Source of the DNA: Gammaproteobacteria bacterium
GTDB taxonomy: Bacteria; Pseudomonadota; Gammaproteobacteria; Pseudomonadales; Halieaceae
Direction of reading: 5' to 3'
Length of the DNA stretch: 6,618 nt
Assembly (NCBI GenBank): GCA_002748505.1
Contig: PDSN01000145.1
Location: forward strand, 1-6,618
Shown: in pieces, positions 1-5,657 of the stretch
Layout: every line of letters starts with the position of its first letter
How positions within the stretch are numbered: the first letter of the stretch is position 1
The notes under the pieces: model-generated
What the model was told of the DNA's origin: nothing
Database searches by the model: none
Seen by the model: only the letters and a program-made list of their open reading frames with translations
Program-made: the position numbers and the translations under genes

Positions 1-6
1 TATAAA

Positions 7-94
7 TGGCGGTGGGGGAGGGATTCGAACCCTCGATACGTTTCCGTATACACACTTTCCAGGCGTGCGCCTTCGACCACTCGGCCACCCCACC
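7..94 (-). tRNA. tRNA-Ser (anticodon GGA)
   Basis: This is an 88-nt class II tRNA gene with encoded CCA (complement of 7-9). The acceptor stem pairs perfectly over 7 bp (88-94 with 11-17), with discriminator G at 10. The anticodon stem CACGC/GTGTG encloses loop CTGGAAA, giving anticodon GGA (complement of 58-60), which reads UCC and UCU. A long variable arm (ATACG, loop GAAA, CGTAT) and discriminator G are serine identity features. It lies 109 nt downstream of queF on the same strand but has its own promoter at 155-182. Its terminator would lie to the left of the window. Confidence 0.97.
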
Positions 95-154
95 GTGCTG
101 GGCTGTTGCGATGAAGCGCCGGATTCGGCGGACAACAAGCTCACAAGGGCGCGA

Positions 155-182
155 ATTATACCGCAACGGGACCGGCTGTCCA
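155..182 (-). promoter_or_regulatory. sigma70-type promoter of tRNA-Ser
   Basis: On the minus strand there is a perfect -10 TATAAT (complement of 155-160). A -35 TGGACA (complement of 177-182, 5/6 to consensus) lies 16 nt upstream. Transcription would start near 148 and give a leader of about 54 nt before the mature tRNA 5' end at 94. The leader holds a small 5-bp hairpin (CGCCG/CGGCG, 117-130). Confidence 0.65.
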
Positions 183-203
183 GTCTGTTAGGGGTTTTTC
201 GCC

Positions 204-1025
204 CTATTGCCGTGCAAGACGGCCATTCAATGCGCCAATGCCCTGCTGTTTCCAGTTTTTCCACCGCGCCGGATTGATATCCAGGCCGCCGCGACGGGTG
301 TAGTTGGCCTGCACCAGCAAGGCCTCGGGTCGGCAGCGGGCGTCGATATCCGCAAAAATCTGCTCAACGCACTGTTCGTGAAAGCCCTGATGGCAGCGAT
401 AAGACAGCACATAGGCCAGCAATGCGCTTTGCTCTATGGGTTTACCGCGATAGGCCACCGTAAGCGTCGCCCAGTCGGGCTGACCGGTTACAGGACACAG
501 CGAGCGCAATAAATGTGAATACAGCGCCTGCTCAATCATACCGGCGCTTTCCTCGACGCACAGACAGTCCGCCACAGGCGCACGGGGAGTATCCCCCGGC
601 GCAAGACCATCAATGCACAGACCCTGCGGAGTTTGTGGCGCCAGAACCTGATCGTCGACCGCGAACAGCTCCACAGTCACGGCGGCTCCCACCGCGCTGC
701 CAAGATCGCTCTCGATCAGAGCGATGACCGTAGCATCATTGCGGTAACGCTCGTTATTCAAGGCGTTCAAGTACAGTTTGAGCGATTTCGATTCCACAAT
801 ATTCGGTGAACGGGCATCCATACAAAAGCGCCCTACTCGCACCTGAGGAATACCCTGCTCATTTAACCATGACAGCTCCCAGGCATACCACACATCCAGG
901 CCGTTAAACTCGGTACTGGATAAGCCCTCACGTCCCAGCGCTCGCGGAATGGGCGTTAAGATATCGGGGCTGTAGCGCTCTGGGCTGGCGACCTGTTGAC
1001 CGAGTAATAAGTCTGATTTATCCAT
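204..1025 (-). CDS. queF: NADPH-dependent 7-cyano-7-deazaguanine reductase QueF (preQ0 reductase, long type II form)
   Basis: QueF reduces the nitrile of preQ0 to the aminomethyl group of preQ1 using two NADPH, the last free-base step before insertion into tRNA in queuosine synthesis. It is a cytosolic enzyme. The 273-aa length fits the long two-domain form (E. coli about 282 aa). Seen directly: the N-terminal family signature ESKSLKLYLNALN at 78-90; the catalytic cysteine C177 in SLCPVTGQPDW, with the proton-donor aspartate D184; and the FHE motif (H216, E217) that binds substrate and cofactor. All four key residues keep the spacing of the E. coli enzyme. The ATG start has a weak AGAG Shine-Dalgarno sequence 6 nt upstream. 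The 5' region carries repeat copy A (1070-1109). No other queuosine gene and no recognisable preQ1 riboswitch is present. It is followed by tRNA-Ser, whose anticodon (GGA) is not a queuosine target. Confidence 0.97.
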   Translation of the reverse strand: MDKSDLLLGQQVASPERYSPDILTPIPRALGREGLSSTEFNGLDVWYAWELSWLNEQGIPQVRVGRFCMDARSPNIVESKSLKLYLNALNNERYRNDATVIALIESDLGSAVGAAVTVELFAVDDQVLAPQTPQGLCIDGLAPGDTPRAPVADCLCVEESAGMIEQALYSHLLRSLCPVTGQPDWATLTVAYRGKPIEQSALLAYVLSYRCHQGFHEQCVEQIFADIDARCRPEALLVQANYTRRGGLDINPARWKNWKQQGIGALNGRLARQ

Positions 1026-1069
1026 CGTTCGCTCTGTTTGAATTCATCTGATTGCGCGCAAGATCCTTT

Positions 1070-1109
1070 TTCCCGAAAATTCAATTTGCTGGTGAAATAT
1101 CCGGGTTAA
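1070..1109 (-). repeat. Dispersed 40-bp repeat, copy A
   Basis: On the minus strand this block begins TTAACCCGGATAT and ends GAATTTTCGGGAA. It matches 37 of 40 positions of plus-strand 6506-6545 (copy B), with single differences at block positions 14, 22 and 27. Similarity stops abruptly at block position 41, so the hairpin that follows copy B is absent here. The copy lies in the queF 5' region, 45 nt upstream of the start codon and in the same orientation as queF. It looks like a solo end or truncated remnant of a small dispersed element. The element family is not identified. Confidence 0.75.
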
Positions 1110-1140
1110 ACAGACAAAATGCTTGACTGGAAAAGCAAAT

Positions 1141-1164
1141 AAAAGGCAATCCTCTCGCCTTTTT
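1141..1164 (-). terminator. Candidate bidirectional intrinsic terminator after the ABC operon
   Basis: A 7-bp perfect inverted repeat AAAAGGC (1141-1147) / GCCTTTT (1157-1163) has a 9-nt loop. The A and T flanks provide a T-run on either strand. On the minus strand it lies about 55 nt past the ABC permease stop, which suits termination of that operon before queF. The stem is short and A/T-heavy, so its strength is uncertain. Confidence 0.45.
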
Positions 1165-1189
1165 GATAAAGGCGCAGCACAACTGTTTT

Positions 1190-1219
1190 AAAAAAAACTG
1201 CCACCCACTCAATGGGAGT
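1190..1219 (-). terminator. Weak terminator candidate directly after the ABC permease stop
   Basis: Reading the minus strand just past the permease stop, a short stem CCCA/TGGG with a 5-nt loop (1205-1217) is followed by GGCAG and then eight consecutive T (complement of the A-run 1190-1197). The T-run is good but the stem is only 4 bp, extended by a mismatch. It may act with the hairpin at 1141-1164 or be incidental. Confidence 0.3.
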
Positions 1220-1995
1220 TACTGCCGTAAACGCTTACCGCTGCTCAGCAGATGCAGACTGTAGGTAAACGCAACCACCATAAATACGCCGACCATACCC
1301 AGGGCAAACCAGAGATTGACGTCAGATACGCCAAGCACACCATAGCGAAAGGCGTTAATCACATACACCAGCGGGTTTAAACGAGACACGCCCTGCCAGA
1401 AATCCGGCAACATATCCATAGAATAAAAAACGCCACCCAAATAAATCAACGGTGTGAGCACAAAGATCGGAATAATCGAAATATCGTCGAAACTGTTCGC
1501 GTAAACAGCATTGATAAAACCGCCCAGCGCAAACAGTGTGGATGTCATCAGCACCGTAACAACAACCACCGCAAGGCTGTGAATCGTTAAATCAGTGAAA
1601 AATAATGACACCAGGGTAACAATGACCGCCACAGCCAAACCGCGGGTCACACCGCCCAGGACATAGCCCAACAAAATAACGTAATTGGGCACCGGCGACA
1701 CCAGCAACTCTTCCACGCTATGATTAAATTTTGAACTGTAAAATGACGATACCACATTGGAATAACTGTTATTCACAATGGCCATCATGATTAAACCCGG
1801 CACCACAAACTGCATGTAGCTAAAGCCGCCCATCTCACCGATGCGCGAGCCAATTAAACTGCCAAAAATCACAAAATACAGCGACATGGTAATCGCAGAG
1901 GGCAACAGTGTCTGTGCCCATATCCGCAAATACCGTTTTATTTCTTTACGAACAATCGTCGTCAAGGCAGTAAACTGTTCGGCGGGACTCATCAT
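1219..1995 (-). CDS. yadH: ABC-2 type exporter permease (YadH family)
   Basis: This is an inner-membrane permease of the ABC-2 family, partner of the ATPase encoded just upstream. At 258 aa it matches YadH-like proteins (about 256 aa). About six hydrophobic segments are visible, roughly at residues 31-49, 62-78, 105-132, 141-165, 173-191 and 229-249. The C-terminal ABC-2 signature is clear: SFDDISIIPIFVLTPLIYLGG leads into a periplasmic loop and LNPLVYVINAFRYG at 206-219. The start ATG overlaps the ATPase stop as ATGA and is preceded by a strong GGGGGA Shine-Dalgarno 7 nt upstream; a second ATG follows immediately. Translation is probably coupled to the ATPase. The substrate is unknown. Related pairs have been linked to drug, lipid or polysaccharide export, and nothing here decides between them. 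Confidence 0.93.
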   Translation of the reverse strand: MMSPAEQFTALTTIVRKEIKRYLRIWAQTLLPSAITMSLYFVIFGSLIGSRIGEMGGFSYMQFVVPGLIMMAIVNNSYSNVVSSFYSSKFNHSVEELLVSPVPNYVILLGYVLGGVTRGLAVAVIVTLVSLFFTDLTIHSLAVVVVTVLMTSTLFALGGFINAVYANSFDDISIIPIFVLTPLIYLGGVFYSMDMLPDFWQGVSRLNPLVYVINAFRYGVLGVSDVNLWFALGMVGVFMVVAFTYSLHLLSSGKRLRQ

Positions 1996-2912
1996 TGTCT
2001 ATTCCCCCCGATTAAATTGACGAACATTTCTTCGAGGCGGTTTGCCCGATTGCGCATGCTCACCACAGACACGCCCTGTTTTTCCAGCGCTAGAAACACA
2101 TCATTGATGGACTGGCCATTGGCCACGTCAACTTCAAGCGTTTGCGCATCGGTGCATCGTACAGCAAAATTCTCAACCCGAAGCGTGTCGGGTAAAGGCC
2201 CAGCACTGTCGAGAATAAACGTCTCCTGCTTTAGTTGCCGTAGCAGGGCTTTAATCGAGGTGTTTTTAACGATCTCGCCGTGATTGATAATCGCGACGTT
2301 GCGGCACAGGGCCTCGGCCTCTTCCAGGTAGTGCGTGGTCAGAATAATGGTAGTGCCGCTGGCATTGATACCCCGCAGAAACTCCCACATATAACGGCGC
2401 ATTTCAATGTCGACACCGGCGGTGGGCTCATCGAGAATCAACAGCCTGGGGCTGTGTATCAGCGCTCGCGCAATCATCAGACGGCGTTTCATTCCCCCCG
2501 AAAGCAGACGCGATGCCACATCGCGTTTATCCCAAATCCCCAGGGCTTTCAGGTATTTTTCCGCGCGCTGTTTAGCAACGGAAACGGGAATACCATAGTA
2601 ACCCGCCTGATGAATAAGAATATCCCAGGGCTTCTCAAAGGGATTAAAATTAAACTCCTGGGGCACGATACCCAGGTACTGCTTGGCGGCGGGGAAGTCG
2701 CGGTCGATATCCACCCCGAACACGCGAACCTTGCCACGGCTTTTGCGCACCAAAGACGAAACAATGCCTATGGTCGTGGACTTGCCAGCTCCATTGGGGC
2801 CAAGCAGCGCGAAGAAGTCACCCTGCTTTACAGTGAGGCTTATCCCCTTTAAGGCTTCGTGCCCGTTGTCGTAGACCTTGGCGAGATCCTGGATTTCCAA
2901 TGCGAGTGTCAT
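1992..2912 (-). CDS. yadG: ABC exporter ATP-binding protein (YadG family)
   Basis: This is the cytoplasmic ATPase subunit that powers the ABC-2 exporter formed with the downstream permease. At 306 aa it is close to YadG (about 308 aa). All nucleotide-binding motifs are intact: Walker A GPNGAGKST at 38-46, Q-loop Q85, ABC signature LSGGM at 137-141, Walker B LLILDEP at 157-163 and H-loop H194. A C-terminal extension of about 90 residues past the ATPase core ends in NRLEEMFVNLIGG, typical of DrrA/YadG/CcmA-type subunits. The ATG start has only a distant GAGG (about 13 nt upstream), but the N-terminus aligns with the family. A probable promoter lies at 2961-2989. The substrate cannot be inferred. 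Confidence 0.95.
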   Translation of the reverse strand: MTLALEIQDLAKVYDNGHEALKGISLTVKQGDFFALLGPNGAGKSTTIGIVSSLVRKSRGKVRVFGVDIDRDFPAAKQYLGIVPQEFNFNPFEKPWDILIHQAGYYGIPVSVAKQRAEKYLKALGIWDKRDVASRLLSGGMKRRLMIARALIHSPRLLILDEPTAGVDIEMRRYMWEFLRGINASGTTIILTTHYLEEAEALCRNVAIINHGEIVKNTSIKALLRQLKQETFILDSAGPLPDTLRVENFAVRCTDAQTLEVDVANGQSINDVFLALEKQGVSVVSMRNRANRLEEMFVNLIGGNRQ

Positions 2913-2960
2913 TTACAGCACAAAACCTCGTTCTGTTTGCATCTTGATAAAAGTGGCGCT

Positions 2961-2989
2961 ATTGTACGCCCCCTGCGCGCAGATGTGCA
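2961..2989 (-). promoter_or_regulatory. Candidate promoter of the yadGH operon
   Basis: The minus strand carries -10 TACAAT (complement of 2961-2966) and -35 TGCACA (complement of 2984-2989, 4/6), 17 nt apart. Transcription would start near 2954, about 42 nt before the yadG start codon. The dyad at 2970-2993 fills the spacer and the -35, which suggests an operator, though no regulator is encoded nearby. Confidence 0.4.
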
Positions 2990-2993
2990 GGGG
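2970..2993. repeat. 24-nt GC-rich dyad in the yadG upstream region
   Basis: CCCCTGCGC (2970-2978) and GTGCAGGGG (2985-2993) form a 9-bp stem (one G-T pair in RNA) around the 6-nt loop GCAGAT. The outer seven pairs are perfect. It overlaps the spacer and -35 of the putative yadG promoter on the minus strand. It may be an operator or part of a decayed tRNA-like sequence that ends at 3040. No T-run follows, so it is not a good terminator. Confidence 0.5.
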
Positions 2994-3010
2994 ATTCCCG
3001 CTTCGTTGGG

Positions 3011-3040
3011 ACAGGGGTTCGAACCCCCTAGGGGACGCCA
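3011..3040 (+). pseudogene. Orphan 3' end of a tRNA-Glu gene (attachment-site scar or tRNA pseudogene)
   Basis: These 30 nt form a complete T-arm (AGGGG, loop TTCGAAC, CCCCT), the 3' acceptor strand AGGGGAC, discriminator G and CCA. As I recall the E. coli tRNA-Glu(UUC) gene, this matches its last 30 nt except for one T-loop base. A standard D-arm, anticodon arm and 5' acceptor GTCCCCT are missing. Upstream, GCCCCCT at 2968-2974 could pair with 6 of 7 acceptor positions, and a 4-bp stem (2996-2999/3008-3011) has TTC in its loop. A badly decayed full-length tRNA-Glu is therefore possible, but loop sizes and linkers do not fit a working tRNA. The tRNA-Gly promoter begins two bases after the CCA. 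Confidence 0.75.
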
Positions 3041-3041
3041 C

Positions 3042-3069
3042 TCGACACCCCGATCAGAAAGCGTATAAT
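3042..3069 (+). promoter_or_regulatory. sigma70-type promoter of tRNA-Gly
   Basis: A perfect -10 TATAAT (3064-3069) and -35 TCGACA (3042-3047, 5/6 to TTGACA) are 16 nt apart. Transcription would start near 3076, about 12 nt before the mature tRNA 5' end. The -35 starts one base after the CCA of the tRNA-Glu remnant, so tRNA-Gly is expressed independently of whatever lies upstream. Confidence 0.75.
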
Positions 3070-3087
3070 GGCTCACATTGTACAGGC

Positions 3088-3163
3088 GCGGGAATAGCTC
3101 AGTTGGTAGAGCGCAACCTTGCCAAGGTTGAGGTCGCCGGTTCGAACCCGGTTTCCCGCTCCA
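3088..3163 (+). tRNA. tRNA-Gly (anticodon GCC)
   Basis: This is a complete 76-nt class I tRNA with encoded CCA at 3161-3163. Acceptor strands GCGGGAA and TTCCCGC pair over 7 bp, with discriminator T at 3160. The anticodon arm CAACC-TTGCCAA-GGTTG gives anticodon GCC at 3121-3123, reading GGC and GGU. The T-arm is CCGG around TTCGAAC. A strong promoter lies 19 nt upstream. No convincing intrinsic terminator follows, only a pyrimidine-rich stretch around 3186-3209. Confidence 0.98.
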
Positions 3164-3277
3164 ACATTTCTCAGTAAAGAATCACCTTATTTCTCTCTTT
3201 TCTGCTTTTGCGCAGCAATAAGCCTGCGTAGACTTACCAGTCTGATGTTTACTCGCTGCAGCTAAAAGTGCCAAACC
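3164..3277. other. Intergenic stretch between tRNA-Gly and the 151-aa gene
   Basis: It holds a pyrimidine-rich run (3186-3209) and two small dyads: CGCAG/CTGCG (3211-3228) and AGACT-TACC-AGTCT (3230-3243). Neither is followed by a T-run, so they are poor terminators. No clear promoter or Shine-Dalgarno sequence for the following gene is visible. Confidence 0.4.
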
Positions 3278-3733
3278 ATGGGTGATATTCACATTCACGA
3301 CTTTTACCACGATACCGCACGCGCGCTGGTGCTGCTGTACAGCAGTTTTCCCAGGCCAATCACATTGTATGTAGACGACGTCTGCGGGCCGGACGAGCCC
3401 GACGAATTTGGCCTGCCCTCACCGCGCTTTGAAGCCGGGTTTGGCGCTATGTTGTGGCTGGCAAACGAAGGCTTTATTCGCTTTGACAGCACCATTCGCC
3501 AGGAGGCTCTGGATCAGGCGGTGCTGAACGAACGCGGTTTTGTGTTACTGGCTTCAAGCTACGAACTAGCCCCCAAACGCGAGCCCTCCACCCCGCCGGG
3601 ACTGCATCACGAACAGCAAACCGGCGCAGCATGGCTTCGCAAGGCACTCAAAACCAGGGACAGCGCACGCTTACAGGAAACCATGCTGACCTTGTTAGGC
3701 GGCAATTTAGCGGCGCGCCTGGACGAACGCTAA
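3278..3733 (+). CDS. Uncharacterised 151-aa protein, possibly winged-helix-like
   Basis: I do not recognise this protein family. It is soluble, with no signal peptide or membrane segment. The region 10-22 (YHDTARALVLLYS) looks helical. Residues 50-91 run helix, the short strand GFIRFDS (65-71), then a helix ending in NERGFVLLAS. That order resembles a winged-helix fold of the kind seen in small regulators, but this is inference from pattern only. A proline-rich linker (102-107) separates it from a basic helical C-terminus (115-149). The ORF is probably real: it fills the gap between tRNA-Gly and pdxB exactly, and its stop TAA overlaps the convergent pdxB stop. The ATG start lacks a clear Shine-Dalgarno sequence, so the start is less certain. 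Confidence 0.75.
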   Translation: MGDIHIHDFYHDTARALVLLYSSFPRPITLYVDDVCGPDEPDEFGLPSPRFEAGFGAMLWLANEGFIRFDSTIRQEALDQAVLNERGFVLLASSYELAPKREPSTPPGLHHEQQTGAAWLRKALKTRDSARLQETMLTLLGGNLAARLDER

Positions 3734-4857
3734 CAGACCACCGCCCCCAGCGCCTTCGCCAAGCGACAGCCCGTCTCGCACTCCACCACCACGTTTGCAC
3801 CGGCCAGCTCACGGCGTTCGGGGTAGTGTTTGCGCAGGGCATCAAAGCCCGCCGCCAGGGCTTCGCGTCCCTGTGCATCGCGGCACATCGCGACGAAGCG
3901 CTGATGATCTCGGCAAATATCATAGCGGGCTGTCAACAAGGCCCGCAGCATTTGCGCTGGCTCAGCGGTTTGCAACAGCAGCGGGGGCTGCACATCGGCC
4001 TCGTCATTGTTTTCTCGCCACGATAGTGGGAACAGCTCACACAGCTTAGCCGCCAGCTGTTCAGTAGCTTTGAGCTTGGCATCCAATGCGTAACCGGCGA
4101 TATGCGGTGTCGCGATAAACGCCTGTTGCAGCAGTGCTCTATTGGGTACCGGTTCGCCCTCCCAGACGTCGAGTACCGCGCTGGCATTGGGGTGTTGCCT
4201 CAGCCAGGTCGACAGCGCTGGATTGTCCAGCACCGCCCCCCGACTGGCATTGATCAACAGCACATCGTCGCGCAACTGCGCCAGCTGTGCTGCACCCAAC
4301 AGATGATAGCTGGGCCAGGGCTCGCGCCTGTGCAGCGACGGATGCAGACTGATCACCTCGCAGGCCAGCACATCCTGCAGGCTCGATGACGCATCAAGCC
4401 AGGGGTCATAACTGCGATGGCAAATACCCAGAGCCGTTAAGCGCGAAGCCAACAAACGCCCCACGTGGCCCTGCCCCACAATACCCAGCTTTGCCCCACC
4501 TAGCAGGCGCTCCAGGGTATTGCCGTGGGCCGCAATCGCCGCGAGCACATATTCCACTACGGAGTTGGCGTTGCTGCCAGGGGCGGCACTAAACACTATG
4601 CCCCGCTTGTCCAGCGCCGCCTGGTCGATATGATCCAAACCCGCGGTGGCAGAACCCACAAAGCGCAGTTTATCGGCTTTGGCAAGCAGCACCTCATCGA
4701 CCTGCGTGACCGAGCGCACGATCAGGGCGTCCGCATGTTCAAGCATCGCCGCGTCAATAGCTCTGCCTGCGGCGGTAACAACCTTACCCAGGGGTTCTAA
4801 AAAACGGCCTTTACCACGCAGGTTTTCATCGGCAACGATGGTAATGTCGCGACTCAC
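3730..4857 (-). CDS. pdxB: Erythronate-4-phosphate dehydrogenase PdxB
   Basis: PdxB oxidises 4-phospho-D-erythronate to the 2-oxo acid in the DXP-dependent branch of pyridoxal 5'-phosphate (vitamin B6) synthesis. It is a cytosolic D-2-hydroxyacid dehydrogenase. At 375 aa it is close to E. coli PdxB (378 aa). Seen directly: N-terminal VADENL; FVGSATAGLDHID at 67-78; SNANSVVEYV at 95-104; nucleotide-binding GQGHVG at 128-133; and the catalytic trio R206 (NASRG), E235 (EGEP) and H252 (TPHIAG). The C-terminal domain of about 80 residues is the PdxB dimerisation region, which sets it apart from SerA-type enzymes. It starts at GTG, overlapping the epmC stop as GTGA, with GAGGA about 10 nt upstream. 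It is the last gene of the yheU-tusA-epmC-pdxB operon and is probably translationally coupled. Its stop overlaps the opposing gene's stop. Confidence 0.97.
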   Translation of the reverse strand: MSRDITIVADENLRGKGRFLEPLGKVVTAAGRAIDAAMLEHADALIVRSVTQVDEVLLAKADKLRFVGSATAGLDHIDQAALDKRGIVFSAAPGSNANSVVEYVLAAIAAHGNTLERLLGGAKLGIVGQGHVGRLLASRLTALGICHRSYDPWLDASSSLQDVLACEVISLHPSLHRREPWPSYHLLGAAQLAQLRDDVLLINASRGAVLDNPALSTWLRQHPNASAVLDVWEGEPVPNRALLQQAFIATPHIAGYALDAKLKATEQLAAKLCELFPLSWRENNDEADVQPPLLLQTAEPAQMLRALLTARYDICRDHQRFVAMCRDAQGREALAAGFDALRKHYPERRELAGANVVVECETGCRLAKALGAVVC

Positions 4858-5402
4858 AGCGCAAAATCCTCGCGCCTTACTGCCACGGTTTCAGTTCGGT
4901 AGTATTGGCCCAAGGCCTTAAAAAACCTGGCAGCGCGGGCGGGCAAACCGCGCTGCCGATATGTTTTTGCCTGCTGAAACACCGCCTCCGCAAAGGCATC
5001 GCTGACACTCACGTCGGCGTCTAAGTTGTCCGCACTTAAGTGAAAGCAAAAACCACAAGCTCTGGAAAACAGGTATTCCAGGGCTTGCGGTTTGACCTCT
5101 ACCTGCTCAAACGCGCTTTGCTGCGCGGCGTTGCGGCCATCGGGCTCATACCAATAGCCAAAATCCACCAGCTCGCGCCGCTTTTTTCCTGCGATACACC
5201 AGTGGGACACTTCGTGCAGTGCGCTGGCAAAATAATCTTCGCGGTAATAAATCACATGGCTGCGATGCGTTTTATCAGCAGGCTGATAAAAAGGCTCAGC
5301 CGCACCGCCGCATAACAGGGTATTGTGACTATGGTAAAAACAATCGGCAAACAGACGCTCCAACGTCTGGCTGTGGTGTTTAAAATCTAAGAGCGCGTTC
5401 AT
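4854..5402 (-). CDS. epmC: Elongation factor P hydroxylase EpmC (YfcM)
   Basis: In E. coli, EpmC hydroxylates the beta-lysylated lysine of elongation factor P, the final step after EpmB and EpmA. EF-P relieves ribosome stalling at polyproline. The 182-aa length equals E. coli YfcM. The diagnostic core is intact: ALHEVSHWCIAGKKRRELVDFGYWYEPDGR spans 61-90, and the HExxH-like metal site HEVSH is at 63-67. A further conserved acidic residue, E102, lies in FEQVEVKPQALE (98-109). The C-terminal PARAARFFKALGQYYRT (154-170) also matches the family. The start ATG overlaps the tusA stop as ATGA, with AAGG 6 nt upstream. EpmA, EpmB and EF-P are not in the window, so the full pathway must be encoded elsewhere. 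Confidence 0.95.
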   Translation of the reverse strand: MNALLDFKHHSQTLERLFADCFYHSHNTLLCGGAAEPFYQPADKTHRSHVIYYREDYFASALHEVSHWCIAGKKRRELVDFGYWYEPDGRNAAQQSAFEQVEVKPQALEYLFSRACGFCFHLSADNLDADVSVSDAFAEAVFQQAKTYRQRGLPARAARFFKALGQYYRTETVAVRREDFAL

Positions 5403-5647
5403 TGTCCGCCTTTGCGAATAAAAAAACGGAATTCGCCGTCCTGTTCCTGCTGCACCCGTAATTCATGCCCTAAAAACTCACAAAATCTCGGCACATCACG
5501 GGTGGTGGACGGATCGGTGGCAAGCAATTTTAAGGTCTGGCCCGCATCTATACTGGCAATGCTTTGATGCAACAGCATCACCGGCTCGGGGCAAAACAGG
5601 CCGCGGGCATCCAGTATTTCATCAAAGGATTCACTCATGGGTTTCAT
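5399..5647 (-). CDS. tusA: Sulfur carrier protein TusA
   Basis: TusA accepts persulfide sulfur from the cysteine desulfurase IscS and passes it through the Tus relay to MnmA for 2-thiolation of U34 in tRNA Lys, Glu and Gln. It is cytosolic. The 82-aa product fits the family (E. coli 81 aa). The sulfur-carrying cysteine is C19 in GLFCPEPVM, the same position as in E. coli, followed by ATDPSTTRDVPRFCEF and the C-terminal FFIRKGGQ. The open frame extends upstream to 5755, but that extension only overlaps yheU in another frame and has no family similarity. The ATG at 5647 has AGG 5 nt upstream and is preferred; ATG at 5638 is a weaker alternative. It begins 10 nt after the yheU stop and overlaps epmC by 4 nt. 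Confidence 0.95.
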   Translation of the reverse strand: MKPMSESFDEILDARGLFCPEPVMLLHQSIASIDAGQTLKLLATDPSTTRDVPRFCEFLGHELRVQQEQDGEFRFFIRKGGQ

Positions 5648-5657
5648 TGCTGCCTGT

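Noticed and set aside
6..191. Plus-strand ORF starting MAVGEGFEPSIR across the tRNA-Ser gene
   Set aside because: The GEGFEPS translation is the typical artefact of reading the complement of a tRNA T-arm.
1052..1061. 10-bp palindrome TTGCGCGCAA upstream of queF
   Set aside because: It is a single short palindrome with no second copy and no known operator match. It is likely chance, although it lies between repeat copy A and the queF start.
1026..1218. preQ1 riboswitch upstream of queF
   Set aside because: No compact C-rich hairpin followed by an A-rich tail overlapping the Shine-Dalgarno sequence could be seen. The region is better explained by the repeat copy and the ABC operon terminators.
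2280..2852. 190-codon plus-strand ORF opposite yadG
   Set aside because: It lies entirely over the intact ATPase gene, whose motifs are all conserved on the minus strand. The plus-strand translation resembles no protein family.
2970..2993. Intrinsic terminator at the GC-rich dyad before tRNA-Gly
   Set aside because: The stem is strong, but neither strand has a T-run after it, so a promoter operator or tRNA-derived origin fits better.
2878..3177. 99-codon plus-strand ORF spanning the tRNA-Glu remnant and tRNA-Gly
   Set aside because: It runs through a complete tRNA gene. Its tail (AGIAQLVERNLAKVEVAGSNPVSRS-like) is the well-known spurious translation of tRNA sequence.
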